This document shows positions 24,129-33,277 of a stretch of DNA of 64,000 nucleotides, piece after piece; position 1 is the stretch's first letter, and every line of letters starts with the position of its first letter. The position numbers and the translations under genes were made by a program. The stretch is taken from NCBI RefSeq assembly GCF_008271745.1, contig NZ_VKKZ01000024.1:1-64000 (forward strand), read 5' to 3'. Origin of the DNA: Rufibacter glacialis (GTDB lineage Bacteria; Bacteroidota; Bacteroidia; Cytophagales; Hymenobacteraceae). The notes under the pieces were generated by a model, which ran no database searches, had not been told where the DNA came from, and saw nothing but the letters and a program-made list of their open reading frames with translations.

Positions 24129-26516
24129 ATGAAAAACTTTTACGCTTTACAAACCCTCCTGTTCTTTGTTTTTTCCATCGTCTCCCGCTCTGTTACAGGA
24201 CAATGCCTTGATGTTTCTTTTGATCCAGTTCTGGAAACCGGGGCTTCCATTCAATCCATTTTAGTAGAGCCAGACGGACGGGTTATGGCAGGAGGAGTCA
24301 TCTACAAAGCAAATGGAGTATCTGTCACCAATTTAGTTCGGCTGCAGGCCAATGGTACACTGGACCAGACTTTTGGAAATGGCTCTCCCGTAAACTTCAA
24401 CTCCACCATCAGAGTCATCAAAAAGCAGGCAGATGGAAAACTCTTGATAGCTGGTGCTTTTACCAAGTTCAATGACATTACTGCCAACAGAATTGTTCGT
24501 TTAAACAGCGATGGTACGCTGGATAACTCATTCAACTATACTGGAACCAATGGCTTTATTTCCACTTTGGTAATCCAATCTGACGGCAAAATCATAATTG
24601 GGGGTGCTTTTACCTTGGTCAACAATACACCCAGCAACAGGATTGCCCGGCTTTTACCCAATGGAGATCTGGATGAGACTTTCTCAGTTGGCTCAGGTGC
24701 CAATAATTCAGTGAGTTTGGCAGCACTGCAAGCAGACGGAAAGATTCTTCTGACCGGGAGCTTTACTTCCTTCAATGGATATAACTATAACCGGTTGCTT
24801 AGGTTAATGCCTACGGGGCACATAGATGGCACCTTCCAAACTGGTCAGGGAATGTCAAGCCCTAGCGGAACCTTAACCGTTCTCTCCAATGGACAAATCA
24901 TAGTAACTGGTTACACTTATAATGGAACTAACCTGAGGGAAGGAATGGCTCGTTTAAATGAAAACGGTAGTCATGATCTTTCGTTTCCAGCTTCTTACCT
25001 GGGTTTAAATGCGCCCGTCTCAGCTTTAACGCAAATAGCAGATGGCAGCCTCTTGGTGGCAGGCTCAATCTATACGGCTGTTGTAAAATTGAATCCGGAC
25101 GGTAGCAGAAGCGCCACCCTCCAGCCAGAAGATTATACGAATTCACAAACGACTACCAACCTTTCAATGGTACTTGCCCTTGCGGTAGATGCACAGGGCA
25201 AGATACTGGTTGGGGGAGATTTACAAAGAATCCAGAACCAGTATGTCAGCGGGATTGCCAGACTTCATGCAGATGGCCGCTTTGACAACTCTTTTGCCCC
25301 AGACCTTAGAACCAAAGGCACCATAAATACCGTGGTTGGGCAGCCAGATGGGAAAGTCCTGTTGGAAGGAAACATTACCTATGTCAACAACAAACAAGTG
25401 AACACGTTTGTCCGCTTGCTCTCCAATGGCTTATTAGATGAGTCGTTTGCCAATGGGGGGAAAGAGTTCCACCAATTTTCAAATATAGCGCTTCAGTCAA
25501 CCGGCAAGATCATCACCCTCAGTAACGTAGTGATGAACGGAAGTAAGCAAATAGGATTCAAACGCCTCCACCCAGATGGAACGCCAGATGTTGATTTCTC
25601 CATTAGAACGGGTAGTTCTGTGACCTCAATGGCCACTCAGCCAGACAACAAGATTCTTGTAGGAGGTACCATTTCAGAAGACGGGTCTGCAGCTACCGCT
25701 AGGAATTATCTTGGCCGGCTCAATGCAGATGGAACCATGGATCAGAGCTTTGAAACCGGGAGAGGGCCAAGCTTCTTTGTGCAAGCGATTGCTGTACAGT
25801 CTGATAAGAAGATAGTGATAGGAGGCATCAAAAGCTTTCTTTCCAGTTACAACGGCCTCCCCATCCCTGGCATTGCCCGGATACATGAAGATGGCACCTT
25901 AGATCAGAGCTTCCAAGTAGGCACCGGCCCTGGTTACTCAAATTCGGTGGTGTCCCCCACTATTGCCTCCATCCTATCTCTACCGTCGGGAAACCTGTTA
26001 GTGACTGGAGTGTTTGATTCGTTCAATGGGGTGCCCTGCGACGGGCTGATCCTCCTCAATACTGATGGTTCCGTCTCAAGTCCGGTGAATGTGCACTGTG
26101 CTATCGCTCCTAACCAACTAGCAAAAGGAGCTGTACGCTCTATGGCTTTGCTGCCCGGTAACAAGTTGGTTCTGGCCGGCAATCTCCCATTGACAGATGG
26201 CACTCTTAAAACCATTGTCAAGCTTGAACCGCCTATTCTTTTGGCCAGTAAGGATAAAACGTCCTCTCTCCACAAAAGGGGGGCTTTCCCTAATCCGTTC
26301 CAAGAAGAAGTTAGTTTTACCCTAGACAAAAGCAGCGTTGGCCCAGCTGAGGTGAAAGTGTATAGCCTCACAGGAACTCTGGTCTTCTCAAAAGCTATGG
26401 GGCAATCCTCAGGCGATGTGTTTACCCTTTCATTGAGCCATCTGACCCCAGGTACCTATTTGGTAGAAGTAACTTTAGGCAATAGCGTTCAGCGGCATAG
26501 AATCTTAAAGTATTAG
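24129..26516 (+). CDS. Delta-60 repeat surface protein with T9SS sorting domain (second copy)
   Basis: This 795 aa paralogue of the protein at 10019-12355 has a signal peptide (about residues 1-24), tandem delta-60 units (GRVMAGG, GKLLIAGAFT, GKIIIGGAFT, GKILLTGSFT, each followed by an LxxDGxLDxSF element) and a T9SS sorting tail (FPNPFQEEVSFTL to HRILKY). It is AT-richer than its paralogue. Both are probably exported to the cell surface, with a beta-propeller-like body of unknown ligand. Confidence 0.9.
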   Translation: MKNFYALQTLLFFVFSIVSRSVTGQCLDVSFDPVLETGASIQSILVEPDGRVMAGGVIYKANGVSVTNLVRLQANGTLDQTFGNGSPVNFNSTIRVIKKQADGKLLIAGAFTKFNDITANRIVRLNSDGTLDNSFNYTGTNGFISTLVIQSDGKIIIGGAFTLVNNTPSNRIARLLPNGDLDETFSVGSGANNSVSLAALQADGKILLTGSFTSFNGYNYNRLLRLMPTGHIDGTFQTGQGMSSPSGTLTVLSNGQIIVTGYTYNGTNLREGMARLNENGSHDLSFPASYLGLNAPVSALTQIADGSLLVAGSIYTAVVKLNPDGSRSATLQPEDYTNSQTTTNLSMVLALAVDAQGKILVGGDLQRIQNQYVSGIARLHADGRFDNSFAPDLRTKGTINTVVGQPDGKVLLEGNITYVNNKQVNTFVRLLSNGLLDESFANGGKEFHQFSNIALQSTGKIITLSNVVMNGSKQIGFKRLHPDGTPDVDFSIRTGSSVTSMATQPDNKILVGGTISEDGSAATARNYLGRLNADGTMDQSFETGRGPSFFVQAIAVQSDKKIVIGGIKSFLSSYNGLPIPGIARIHEDGTLDQSFQVGTGPGYSNSVVSPTIASILSLPSGNLLVTGVFDSFNGVPCDGLILLNTDGSVSSPVNVHCAIAPNQLAKGAVRSMALLPGNKLVLAGNLPLTDGTLKTIVKLEPPILLASKDKTSSLHKRGAFPNPFQEEVSFTLDKSSVGPAEVKVYSLTGTLVFSKAMGQSSGDVFTLSLSHLTPGTYLVEVTLGNSVQRHRILKY

Positions 26517-26545
26517 ATAAGCGATGGAGGTGAAGAGCAGGATTA

Positions 26546-26579
26546 TGGTTTCTTTCTGAAAAAAGCAGCGGGAAACAGG
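26546..26579. repeat. Family A-like repeat
   Basis: GGTTTCTTTCTGAAAAAAGC followed by AGCGGGAAACAGG lies 30 bp after the delta-60 stop. Confidence 0.5.
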
Positions 26580-26616
26580 AGAAGAAAATTTGCAAGGGGA
26601 GTTTTAATAGCAACTT

Positions 26617-27090
26617 ATGGAAATAGCTACCTTGATAGTGATATGCCTGGTGACGGTTTGTTTTATACTTACTGTAGTATTTCTATTGAGCTACTTGATT
26701 AGAAGAAATAAATCAAAGTTAAAGAATGCCGGCATTGCTTTCTCGGCAACAGTAATAGGACTAAGTACATTATTGGTACTTGAAGAACAGCTTTTCTCCT
26801 ATAATACTGCTAACAAGAAAGAAATATTGGTTGCCTCCAGAGAATCATCAATTGGAGGGGTTTTACTCAAACTTTATGCAGACAGTACATTTGAGATAGG
26901 AGGTTTAAGACAAGTGACATCAGCAGGAATGTTCTCCTTAAAGAAGGATACCTTGTTTATGACTACAATCATTACGGAGGAGAATGAAGAGTTTAGCATG
27001 AGATCTTTCCTAATCAAAGAAGACCATTTGGAGGAAACAACTGATACCGGGATTGAATTCTTAGAAATACACGAAAATAGTCTAAAATAA
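26617..27090 (+). CDS. Hypothetical membrane protein, 157 aa
   Basis: No family is recognised. Two hydrophobic segments (about residues 3-29 and 41-56) precede a soluble domain of about 100 residues with beta-strand character (GGVLLKLYADSTFEIGG, GMFSLKKDTLFMTTII). The topology suggests an extracytoplasmic or cytosolic sensor-like module, but no function is assigned. The gene is AT-rich compared with its neighbours. Confidence 0.7.
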   Translation: MEIATLIVICLVTVCFILTVVFLLSYLIRRNKSKLKNAGIAFSATVIGLSTLLVLEEQLFSYNTANKKEILVASRESSIGGVLLKLYADSTFEIGGLRQVTSAGMFSLKKDTLFMTTIITEENEEFSMRSFLIKEDHLEETTDTGIEFLEIHENSLK

Positions 27091-27505
27091 AATAAGAAAG
27101 ACTTCCTGCTGCAAGATACAAGTGTTGTGGTTTGGCCGCCCCTTGCTAGGCTAATTTGCTTCTAATGCACGAAGAAGAACGCGTTTTAACCTATTTTATC
27201 TCTATTTGGCTTCGGACTAACAGACATACTTTTGGTCTGCTCCGTTGCTTTGATGCATCTTGCTGTTCTTCTCAGAATTCTTTCTGCCCCGCACGGATGT
27301 CCTCCAGGAGCTGCTCACCATGTTGGGCAGCCTGCCGTTACTGGTGATTTTAATACCTATTGTCAACCTATTTCCCGTCCATTTTCCTGAAATCAGGCTT
27401 TTATCGTCTTTCTATCTGACTCAAAACTCAAGACTCAGAACTAGTTTCAAAATTTATTTTGAAACTTCTGTAATGACTTCTCGCCTCAATCGTCTCTGTT
27501 AATGA
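27091..27505. other. Spacer upstream of the sigma factor gene
   Basis: No supported gene is seen; short open frames here show no domain. The only structure is an orphan heptamer-type array at 27418-27443 (GACTCAAAACTCAAGACTCA then GAACTAG), related to the arrays flanking the four-helix-bundle gene. Confidence 0.5.
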
Positions 27506-28015
27506 ATGGACTTACAAGAGTTTAAAACCAAGGTACTCCCGGCCAAGCAGAAGCTGTACAGAATGGCGCTGTTCCTGTTGCAGAACAAGGAAGAGGCCGA
27601 GGATATCTTGCAGGATGTTTTCCTGAAACTCTGGTCTAACAAACACAAGCTCCACGCCTACGCCAGTATTGAGGCGTTTGCCATGAGCATCACCAAAAAC
27701 CTGTGCCTTGACAAAATCAAAAGCCGCAAGCACAAGCACGTGGTAGATGTGGTAGGCATGGAGATTGACTCAGCGGAGGCGAACCCGTACCAGCGCTATG
27801 AACTCACCGATCAGGTGAACAAGGTGCACGAGCTCGTGAAACTACTCCCCGAACAACAGCGCCTGATCCTGCACCTGCGCGATGTGGAAGGCTACGGCTA
27901 CGAGGAGATTGAGCAGGTCACGGGAGTCAACGTCAACGCCATACGGGTGGCGTTGTCCAGAGCCCGGAAAAGTGTGCGAGACGGACTTTTAAAGATGGAA
28001 AACTATGCCCTTTGA
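27506..28015 (+). CDS. ECF-type RNA polymerase sigma factor
   Basis: This 169 aa protein has region 2 (EEAEDILQDVFLKLWSNK, residues about 29-46, and the following AFAMSITKNLCLDKIKSRK) and region 4 (LPEQQRLILHLRDVEGYGYE, then EIEQVTGVNVNAIRVALSRA, residues about 114-155). Regions 1 and 3 are absent, as in group IV sigma factors. It overlaps the next gene by 11 bp (ATG at 28005), which implies translational coupling with the putative anti-sigma factor. Confidence 0.95.
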   Translation: MDLQEFKTKVLPAKQKLYRMALFLLQNKEEAEDILQDVFLKLWSNKHKLHAYASIEAFAMSITKNLCLDKIKSRKHKHVVDVVGMEIDSAEANPYQRYELTDQVNKVHELVKLLPEQQRLILHLRDVEGYGYEEIEQVTGVNVNAIRVALSRARKSVRDGLLKMENYAL

Positions 28016-28937
28016 ACAGATAGAAACCTTGCTGGAGAAGTACTACAACGGCGAGACGTCCTTGGAGGAAGAAGACCAACTGAAGGCGTTCTTCCGGCAG
28101 ACCAAACTGTTGCCCGACAGCCTGAAGGCGCACGCGGTGCAGTTCCAATTCTATGGCCAGGAGCAGAACCTGGAAATGGATAAGTTCCTGGCAGACGATT
28201 GGCTGTTTGAGAAAATTGAGCGGCCTGCGCCGTCCACTGGCGGGGTTTCCCCGAAGGCGGAAAGCGGCAGCTTCTTCAGAACATACGCCTGGCAGATAGC
28301 CGCCAGCATCAGTTTGCTGATCATCGCATTCTGGACGGGGAATTACTTTACACAAAGCGACAGCGTTCCCAACAGCCTCGCCCCAGTGGTGGCCCAGCGG
28401 CAACCAGTCCCAGAAACAAGGCAGGAGGCAGAACCCTACGCGCCGGTAGAACATCTGGAGGACACGGCCCCGGCCATGGAAACCACAGCGCCTAGAGAAG
28501 CAGAAACGGTTGCCCTTTCCAGAAAACAGCCGGTAAAACAGGTGCTCACCGCACATGCCGCGGTCAGAAGTGCCTCAGCGAGTGAGCGGTTGCAACTGGT
28601 AAGCCAAGACCTCAAAACCGAAGGGCTCACGCCCCAGGAAAGCAAGAAAGTGATCAGGCTCCTGATAAAAACCATGAACCAGGACGGCAACCTGAATGTG
28701 CGGCTGGCCTCGTGTGAAGCCCTGTATCAGTTCAGGGAGCACAAAGAAGTCCGGAAAGCCTTTATCCAGGCCCTGGGCACCCAAACCGAGCCGCTCATGC
28801 AACTCACCCTCATTGAGATGGTCGTCAAGCTCAAAGAGGCTGATGCCGTGTCACAGCTGGAGATGCTCATGCACAAAAAAGGCCTGTTACCTATTGTCAA
28901 ATACAAAGCGCAAGAGGGCCTTGGAACCCTCATCTAA
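28005..28937 (+). CDS. Putative anti-sigma factor with C-terminal HEAT-like repeats
   Basis: This 310 aa protein has three parts. An N-terminal cytosolic segment (ETLLEKYYNGETSLEEEDQL, then KAFF) resembles the start of Bacteroidota anti-sigma proteins. A single membrane helix lies near residues 93-112 (WQIAASISLLIIAFW). A proline-rich linker leads to a C-terminal alpha-helical region (about 200-310), where NLNVRLASCEALYQFREH and LMQLTLIEMVVKLKEADA look like HEAT repeats. Overlap with the sigma gene supports the regulatory role. The N-terminal anti-sigma assignment is inference from position and general sequence character. Confidence 0.75.
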   Translation: MPFEQIETLLEKYYNGETSLEEEDQLKAFFRQTKLLPDSLKAHAVQFQFYGQEQNLEMDKFLADDWLFEKIERPAPSTGGVSPKAESGSFFRTYAWQIAASISLLIIAFWTGNYFTQSDSVPNSLAPVVAQRQPVPETRQEAEPYAPVEHLEDTAPAMETTAPREAETVALSRKQPVKQVLTAHAAVRSASASERLQLVSQDLKTEGLTPQESKKVIRLLIKTMNQDGNLNVRLASCEALYQFREHKEVRKAFIQALGTQTEPLMQLTLIEMVVKLKEADAVSQLEMLMHKKGLLPIVKYKAQEGLGTLI

Positions 28938-28959
28938 CCACGAAATACTCTCTACTTTT

Positions 28960-29835
28960 ATGAAAAAACCAATTGTACTGGCATGGGCTGTCCTCATGCT
29001 TACCGGAAACTGCCTTGTCTCAGAAAAAGCAACAGCCGCTGACCAACCTACCCTATTAACGCAGGAAGGGAAGCCGCAAAATGCTCCCAAGGAAGGCGAA
29101 CTGCGCTCCTACAAAGTAAAACTGGGCAACGGCAAAGACAAGCAAGTGCAGCTCTCCATGTCCAAGAGCAACGTCAAAATTGTGGGGCACACCGGCGACG
29201 AGGTAATCATTGAAACCAGGGATTACAGTGCTCCGCCCAAACGGGCCGAAGGACTGAAACCCCTCTACAACCAGGAAGAGGACAATACTAACCTGGGCCT
29301 GTCCGTAGCTAAAAGCAACAATACCCTTACTATTGCCAAAGCGTCGCGGGCGTATGCCGATTATGTGATCAGAATCCCCAAAAACGCTGCTGTGGTATAC
29401 AAAGAAACCAATTGGGAAAGTAGTGAGATCTCCTTCGCTGACCTGGACGGGGAAATTGAATTAAAACTGAACAATTCAGACGTTACCTTGACCAACATCT
29501 CTGGGCCGGTGGTGGCCAACAATACCGGTGGCTCTATCAAAGTGGTTTTTTCTTCCCTGAACCAGAGCAAGCCCAGTGCCATCTCTACCGTGAACGGCGA
29601 CATAGACATCACGTTACCCGCCAAAGACAAAGCCAATTTCAAACTTAAGTCCCTGCAAGGCGAAATCTACACTGACTTTGACATAGAAATACAACGGCAA
29701 AAGGAAGAGGACGATGACGAAGGACTGGCCCTGGTTGGCGGTGGTGGCAACATTGTGGGCAAGGTGAACGGCGGCGGCGTGGAAATGAACATCCAGACCA
29801 TCTCCAGCGACATCTTCATCCGGAAAAAGAAATAA
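28960..29835 (+). CDS. DUF4097-like beta-repeat exported protein (first copy)
   Basis: This 291 aa protein starts at the ATG at 28960 (MKKPIVLAWAVLML...), 22 bp after the previous stop; longer in-frame starts would overlap the HEAT gene. A signal peptide covers about residues 1-27. The body has short repeated strands typical of DUF4097/DUF4098-type beta-solenoids (SSEISFADLDGEIELKLNNS, DVTLTNISGPVVANNTGG, STVNGDIDITLPA, LKSLQGEIYTDFD). It is a likely envelope output or sensor of the sigma/anti-sigma module. Confidence 0.8.
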   Translation: MKKPIVLAWAVLMLTGNCLVSEKATAADQPTLLTQEGKPQNAPKEGELRSYKVKLGNGKDKQVQLSMSKSNVKIVGHTGDEVIIETRDYSAPPKRAEGLKPLYNQEEDNTNLGLSVAKSNNTLTIAKASRAYADYVIRIPKNAAVVYKETNWESSEISFADLDGEIELKLNNSDVTLTNISGPVVANNTGGSIKVVFSSLNQSKPSAISTVNGDIDITLPAKDKANFKLKSLQGEIYTDFDIEIQRQKEEDDDEGLALVGGGGNIVGKVNGGGVEMNIQTISSDIFIRKKK

Positions 29836-29862
29836 TCCCTAGGCACCTAAAAAACCGCTCTT

Positions 29863-30573
29863 ATGAAAAATGTACTGTTGTTGGCCCTGCTCCTGCTGGG
29901 CATAGGGAACCTCCATGCCCAGAAAAAAACGGTGGAGAAAACCTTGGTGGTACCCGCCTCCAAGAAAGTGCACCTGAACCTGAAGTTCGGGAACGAGGTG
30001 AAAGTAACCGGCTGGGACAAAAAAGAGGCGTACGTGAAAGTGACGTATGAGCTCAACGGCGGTACGCTGAACCAGGCCATGCTGCTCACCTTTGACCCCG
30101 GCAAAGACCAACTGAGCGTCACCGCCGACCTGGACGAGAAACTCCTGAAGAACAGCACCTATGAAGGCAATTGTGATGGCGGCGCTACCACCACCTTCGG
30201 GAATTACGCCAACGGGAAGATGAAAAGCGGGGTCTGCACGCGTATTGACTACGAGATCTTCTTGCCCCGCGACGCCAACCTCACGCTGGAGACCATCAAC
30301 GGCAACCTGGAACTGCGGGGCATCCACGGCACCGTGCAGGCCAAATCCATCAGCGGTTTCGTAGACATGGACTGGCCTACCCAGAAAGGCGCCACCGTGG
30401 CCCTGAAAACCATCACCGGCGAGGTGTATTCAGACCTGGCCCTCACCTTACCTGAAAAGAAGAAAGAAACCCCTATGGTAGGCTACCAACTGAAAGGCAA
30501 TGTGCACAACGGCGGCCCTAAAATCCAGCTGGAAACCATCAGCAACAACATCTACTTCCGCCAGAAAAAGTAA
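29863..30573 (+). CDS. DUF4097-like beta-repeat exported protein (second copy)
   Basis: This 236 aa paralogue of the previous protein starts 27 bp downstream and is presumably in the same operon. A signal peptide ends at about residue 19 (GNLHAQ). The repeated strands TLETINGNLELRGIHGTVQA, KSISGFVDMDW, ALKTITGEVYSDL and QLETISNNIYFRQKK mirror those of the neighbour, including a near-identical terminus (ETISNNIYFRQKK versus QTISSDIFIRKKK), which points to tandem duplication. Confidence 0.8.
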   Translation: MKNVLLLALLLLGIGNLHAQKKTVEKTLVVPASKKVHLNLKFGNEVKVTGWDKKEAYVKVTYELNGGTLNQAMLLTFDPGKDQLSVTADLDEKLLKNSTYEGNCDGGATTTFGNYANGKMKSGVCTRIDYEIFLPRDANLTLETINGNLELRGIHGTVQAKSISGFVDMDWPTQKGATVALKTITGEVYSDLALTLPEKKKETPMVGYQLKGNVHNGGPKIQLETISNNIYFRQKK

Positions 30574-30580
30574 CCCCTGT

Positions 30581-30614
30581 TTGGGGCCTGCTTTTCCAGA
30601 AAGAAGCCCAAAAC
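30581..30614. repeat. Family A repeat after the DUF4097-like operon
   Basis: TTGGGGCCTGCTTTTCCAGA plus AAGAAGCCCAAAAC lies 8 bp after the stop. The arms TTGGGGC and GCCCAA pair. Confidence 0.7.
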
Positions 30615-30804
30615 CAAGCTGTCTTTTTGGTAATCAGGTGGTGGGCTTCCTGTTCCAGAGGAGTAGGTGGAAAGCAAAAGTTCAAGGAAGGCGCGGCGGA
30701 GTTGTTTCAGGCTTGTTTTAGGTAAACCGGAAGGAAAACGTGGAGGGTGTACGTGGTTTTTGCGCTGATTTTCTCAAATTTGCCCCTCACCTTATTTACC
30801 CTCC

Positions 30805-31956
30805 ATGCGCTTCGCTTTCACTAACGGCACCATCTACTCAGGCTATACCACCGCACAAGGCTATGCGGTACTCGTAGAAGACGGAAAGATCAAAGACCTC
30901 GTCCAGGCAGACGAAATCCCCGCTGATACCACTATCATTGATGTAAACGGCGGAGTCATCTGTCCGGGCTTTGTAGACTTGCAGGTGAACGGCGGCGGCG
31001 GCGTGTATTTTACCCAGTACCCTACGCTGGAGAGCCTGAACACCATCAGAGACGCGCACCTGCAGTTTGGCACCACCAGCTTTCTGCCCACGGTGATCTC
31101 GGCGTTCCAGGAGAAGATCCTGGAAACCATCTCGGCGGTAAGGGAAGGAATGCAGCAGTACCCCAGCACTTTTCTGGGCATGCACCTGGAAGGCCCTTAT
31201 TTCAACCCGGGCAAAGCGGGCGCGCATGATACCGCCTGCATCAGGGTGGCTACGCACGAAGAGCTGGACGTGCTGCTGGAAGCCGGCAAAGACGTGATCA
31301 CCTACCTGACCCTGGCCCCCGAGTGCGTGGAGGAAAGTGTGCTGCAACGGTTGGTGGAAAGCGGCATCGTGCTGTCGGCGGGGCACAGTCTGGCTACGTA
31401 TGACCAGGCCATGCATTTCTTCCGGAACGGGGTCACTGCCATTACCCACCTCTACAACGCCATGAGCGGCCTGGACACCAAACAGCCCGGGCTGGCCGCC
31501 GCGGCCCTGGACTACGGTCAGGCCTGGACTGGTATCATCGTAGACGGCGAACACTGCCACCCGTACGCGGTGCGCCTGGCCAAGAAAATGCTGGGCGAGA
31601 AACTGCTGCTCATCTCTGACTGTGCCGCCTGCGTGGGCTCAGATATTCCGTTCACGGACTTCGGGAATTTCAAGGCCTATTACCGCAACGGCCGCTGCGA
31701 GACCGAAGACGGTCGTTTGGCGGGTTCTGCCCTCACCATGCTGGAAGCCGTGCAGAACACGGTGAAGATGGTAGGCCTGCCCCTAGACGAAGCCCTCAGG
31801 ATGGCGACCCTGTACCCGGCGCAGGTCTTGAAGCTGGAGGACAAAGTAGGCCAGTTGGTGCCGGGCTCGGCGGCCAACCTGGTCGTGCTTACGCCAGACC
31901 TACAGTTGCAACAGGTGTGGGTAGACGGCGAAGCGGTGGCCTTGCACAAGAAGTAG
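30805..31956 (+). CDS. nagA: N-acetylglucosamine-6-phosphate deacetylase
   Basis: This 383 aa amidohydrolase converts GlcNAc-6-phosphate to GlcN-6-phosphate plus acetate. Visible motifs are GFVDLQVNGGGG, MHLEGPYFNPGKAGAHD (His127, Glu129 metal region), AGHS (His194), ITHLYNAMS (His215), VDGEHCHP and the catalytic LISDCAACVG (Asp272), followed by LAGSALTMLEAVQN. The protein is cytosolic and has the usual family length. The PfkB kinase gene follows 286 bp downstream, which suggests amino-sugar or hexose-phosphate use, but no transporter or nagB is next to it. Confidence 0.96.
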   Translation: MRFAFTNGTIYSGYTTAQGYAVLVEDGKIKDLVQADEIPADTTIIDVNGGVICPGFVDLQVNGGGGVYFTQYPTLESLNTIRDAHLQFGTTSFLPTVISAFQEKILETISAVREGMQQYPSTFLGMHLEGPYFNPGKAGAHDTACIRVATHEELDVLLEAGKDVITYLTLAPECVEESVLQRLVESGIVLSAGHSLATYDQAMHFFRNGVTAITHLYNAMSGLDTKQPGLAAAALDYGQAWTGIIVDGEHCHPYAVRLAKKMLGEKLLLISDCAACVGSDIPFTDFGNFKAYYRNGRCETEDGRLAGSALTMLEAVQNTVKMVGLPLDEALRMATLYPAQVLKLEDKVGQLVPGSAANLVVLTPDLQLQQVWVDGEAVALHKK

Positions 31957-32154
31957 ACTTAGTCGTTTTCTGCCCGTTTTAAGTAAAACAGGTTGTTTTT
32001 GGGAGGAGTATGGTGCGGTTTAAGCTCAACGGGCCTGCTCTGCCTTGTTAATTCAGATATCAGTTTTGGGAGACAGGTGGAGCGGTTTAAACCCAGCTGG
32101 GGCATATTTTTTTCAAGGTAATTCCCAGCAATAGCCCTGGTTCCCGTAAAAGGT

Positions 32155-32190
32155 GTTTCAGAGCCCTTTCCTGAAAAGTAGCCTTGAAAC
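32155..32190. repeat. Family A repeat upstream of the PfkB gene
   Basis: GTTTCAGAGCCCTTTCCTGA plus AAAGTAGCCTTGAAAC is one of the clearest copies; the outer arms GTTTCA and TGAAAC pair. A weaker relative is at 31964-31998, directly after nagA. Confidence 0.8.
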
Positions 32191-32242
32191 ATCTTTCACC
32201 CCGCAGCCCTTTTAAGGGACTGTCCCAACTTGCCTAGCTGCC

Positions 32243-33175
32243 ATGAGAATCCTCACCATCACCGTCAATCCTGCCTTAGATAAGAGCACCCGCGTACAGA
32301 AGCTAGCCCCTGAAAAGAAGCTTCGGTGCGAAGAGCCTACCTATGAGCCCGGCGGCGGCGGCATCAACGTATCCAGGGCCATCAAGAAACTGGGCGGCGA
32401 GTCCTGTGCCTGGTACCTCTCTGGCGGAGCGGCCGGGGAACGCATTGGGCAACTCCTGCAAGCTGAAGGCGTGAGTTACCGCAAATTCGAATGCGCCAAC
32501 TGGACCCGGGAGAGCCTCATGGTGCTGGAAACCGCCACCGGCGACCAGTACCGTTTCGGGATGCCGGGACCGCACATCGCGGAGCATGAATGGCGGCAAC
32601 TCATAGACGCCCTGGAGGCGCTGGAGAAAACCCCCGAGTTTGTGGTGGCCAGCGGTAGCATCTCGCCAGGCGTGCCAGATGATTTTTATGCCCAGCTCGC
32701 GGCCATAGCCGTGCGCAAAGGATTCAAGCTGGTAGTAGACACCTCGGGCGAGGCCCTCATCAAATCCGCCGGCGAAGGCATTTTCCTGCTCAAGCCTAAC
32801 CTGAATGAATTGGCTGCCTTGGCTGGCAAGGAGTACATCAACGCCCAGGAACAGGAAGCCCTGGCCAGAAAAGTGATTGGCGAAGGCAAAAGCCAGGCGC
32901 TGGTGGTATCATTGGGGCCGCGCGGCGCCATGCTGGCCACCAAAGACGGGTTCCAGTACGTAACCCCGCCCACCGTGAAGCAGGAAAGCGCCGTGGGCGC
33001 CGGCGACAGCATGGTAGGCGGCATGGTCTTGAAACTTACCCAAGGCTGGGCCTGGCCCGAGGTAATCCGTTACGGGGTAGCCACCGGAACCGCCACCACC
33101 ATGACCCCCGGCTCAGAACTTTGCCGCCTGCAAGACGTGGAAGAGATCTATGGCTGGATCAAAGACCGCAGTTAA
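32243..33175 (+). CDS. 1-phosphofructokinase family (PfkB) hexose kinase
   Basis: This 310 aa PfkB-type kinase begins ILTITVNPALDKSTRV, with the substrate-binding PGGGGINVSRAIKKLGG, and has the catalytic GAGDSMVGG with general base Asp255. These are typical of the LacC/FruK branch (1-phosphofructokinase, tagatose-6-phosphate kinase). The exact sugar phosphate cannot be told from sequence alone. It follows nagA on the same strand, separated by spacer with family A repeats, so co-transcription is possible but not shown. Confidence 0.92.
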   Translation: MRILTITVNPALDKSTRVQKLAPEKKLRCEEPTYEPGGGGINVSRAIKKLGGESCAWYLSGGAAGERIGQLLQAEGVSYRKFECANWTRESLMVLETATGDQYRFGMPGPHIAEHEWRQLIDALEALEKTPEFVVASGSISPGVPDDFYAQLAAIAVRKGFKLVVDTSGEALIKSAGEGIFLLKPNLNELAALAGKEYINAQEQEALARKVIGEGKSQALVVSLGPRGAMLATKDGFQYVTPPTVKQESAVGAGDSMVGGMVLKLTQGWAWPEVIRYGVATGTATTMTPGSELCRLQDVEEIYGWIKDRS

Positions 33176-33222
33176 GCTGCCCAAGACCTGCCCCAGAGAG
33201 GTGCGGTGTTGGTTAAAAGATT

Positions 33223-33258
33223 GTTTCAGGCCCGGTTTCCAGATTTAAGGCCGAAAAC
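33223..33258. repeat. Family A repeat between convergent genes
   Basis: GTTTCAGGCCCGGTTTCCAG plus ATTTAAGGCCGAAAAC lies between the PfkB kinase (+) and RlpA (-) stops and could serve both transcripts as a terminator. Confidence 0.7.
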
Positions 33259-33277
33259 GGGATGCGACTGCCCGCCT

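Noticed and set aside
30838-31560. 240-codon minus-strand frame opposite nagA
   Set aside because: nagA has all catalytic motifs on the plus strand; the antisense frame has none.
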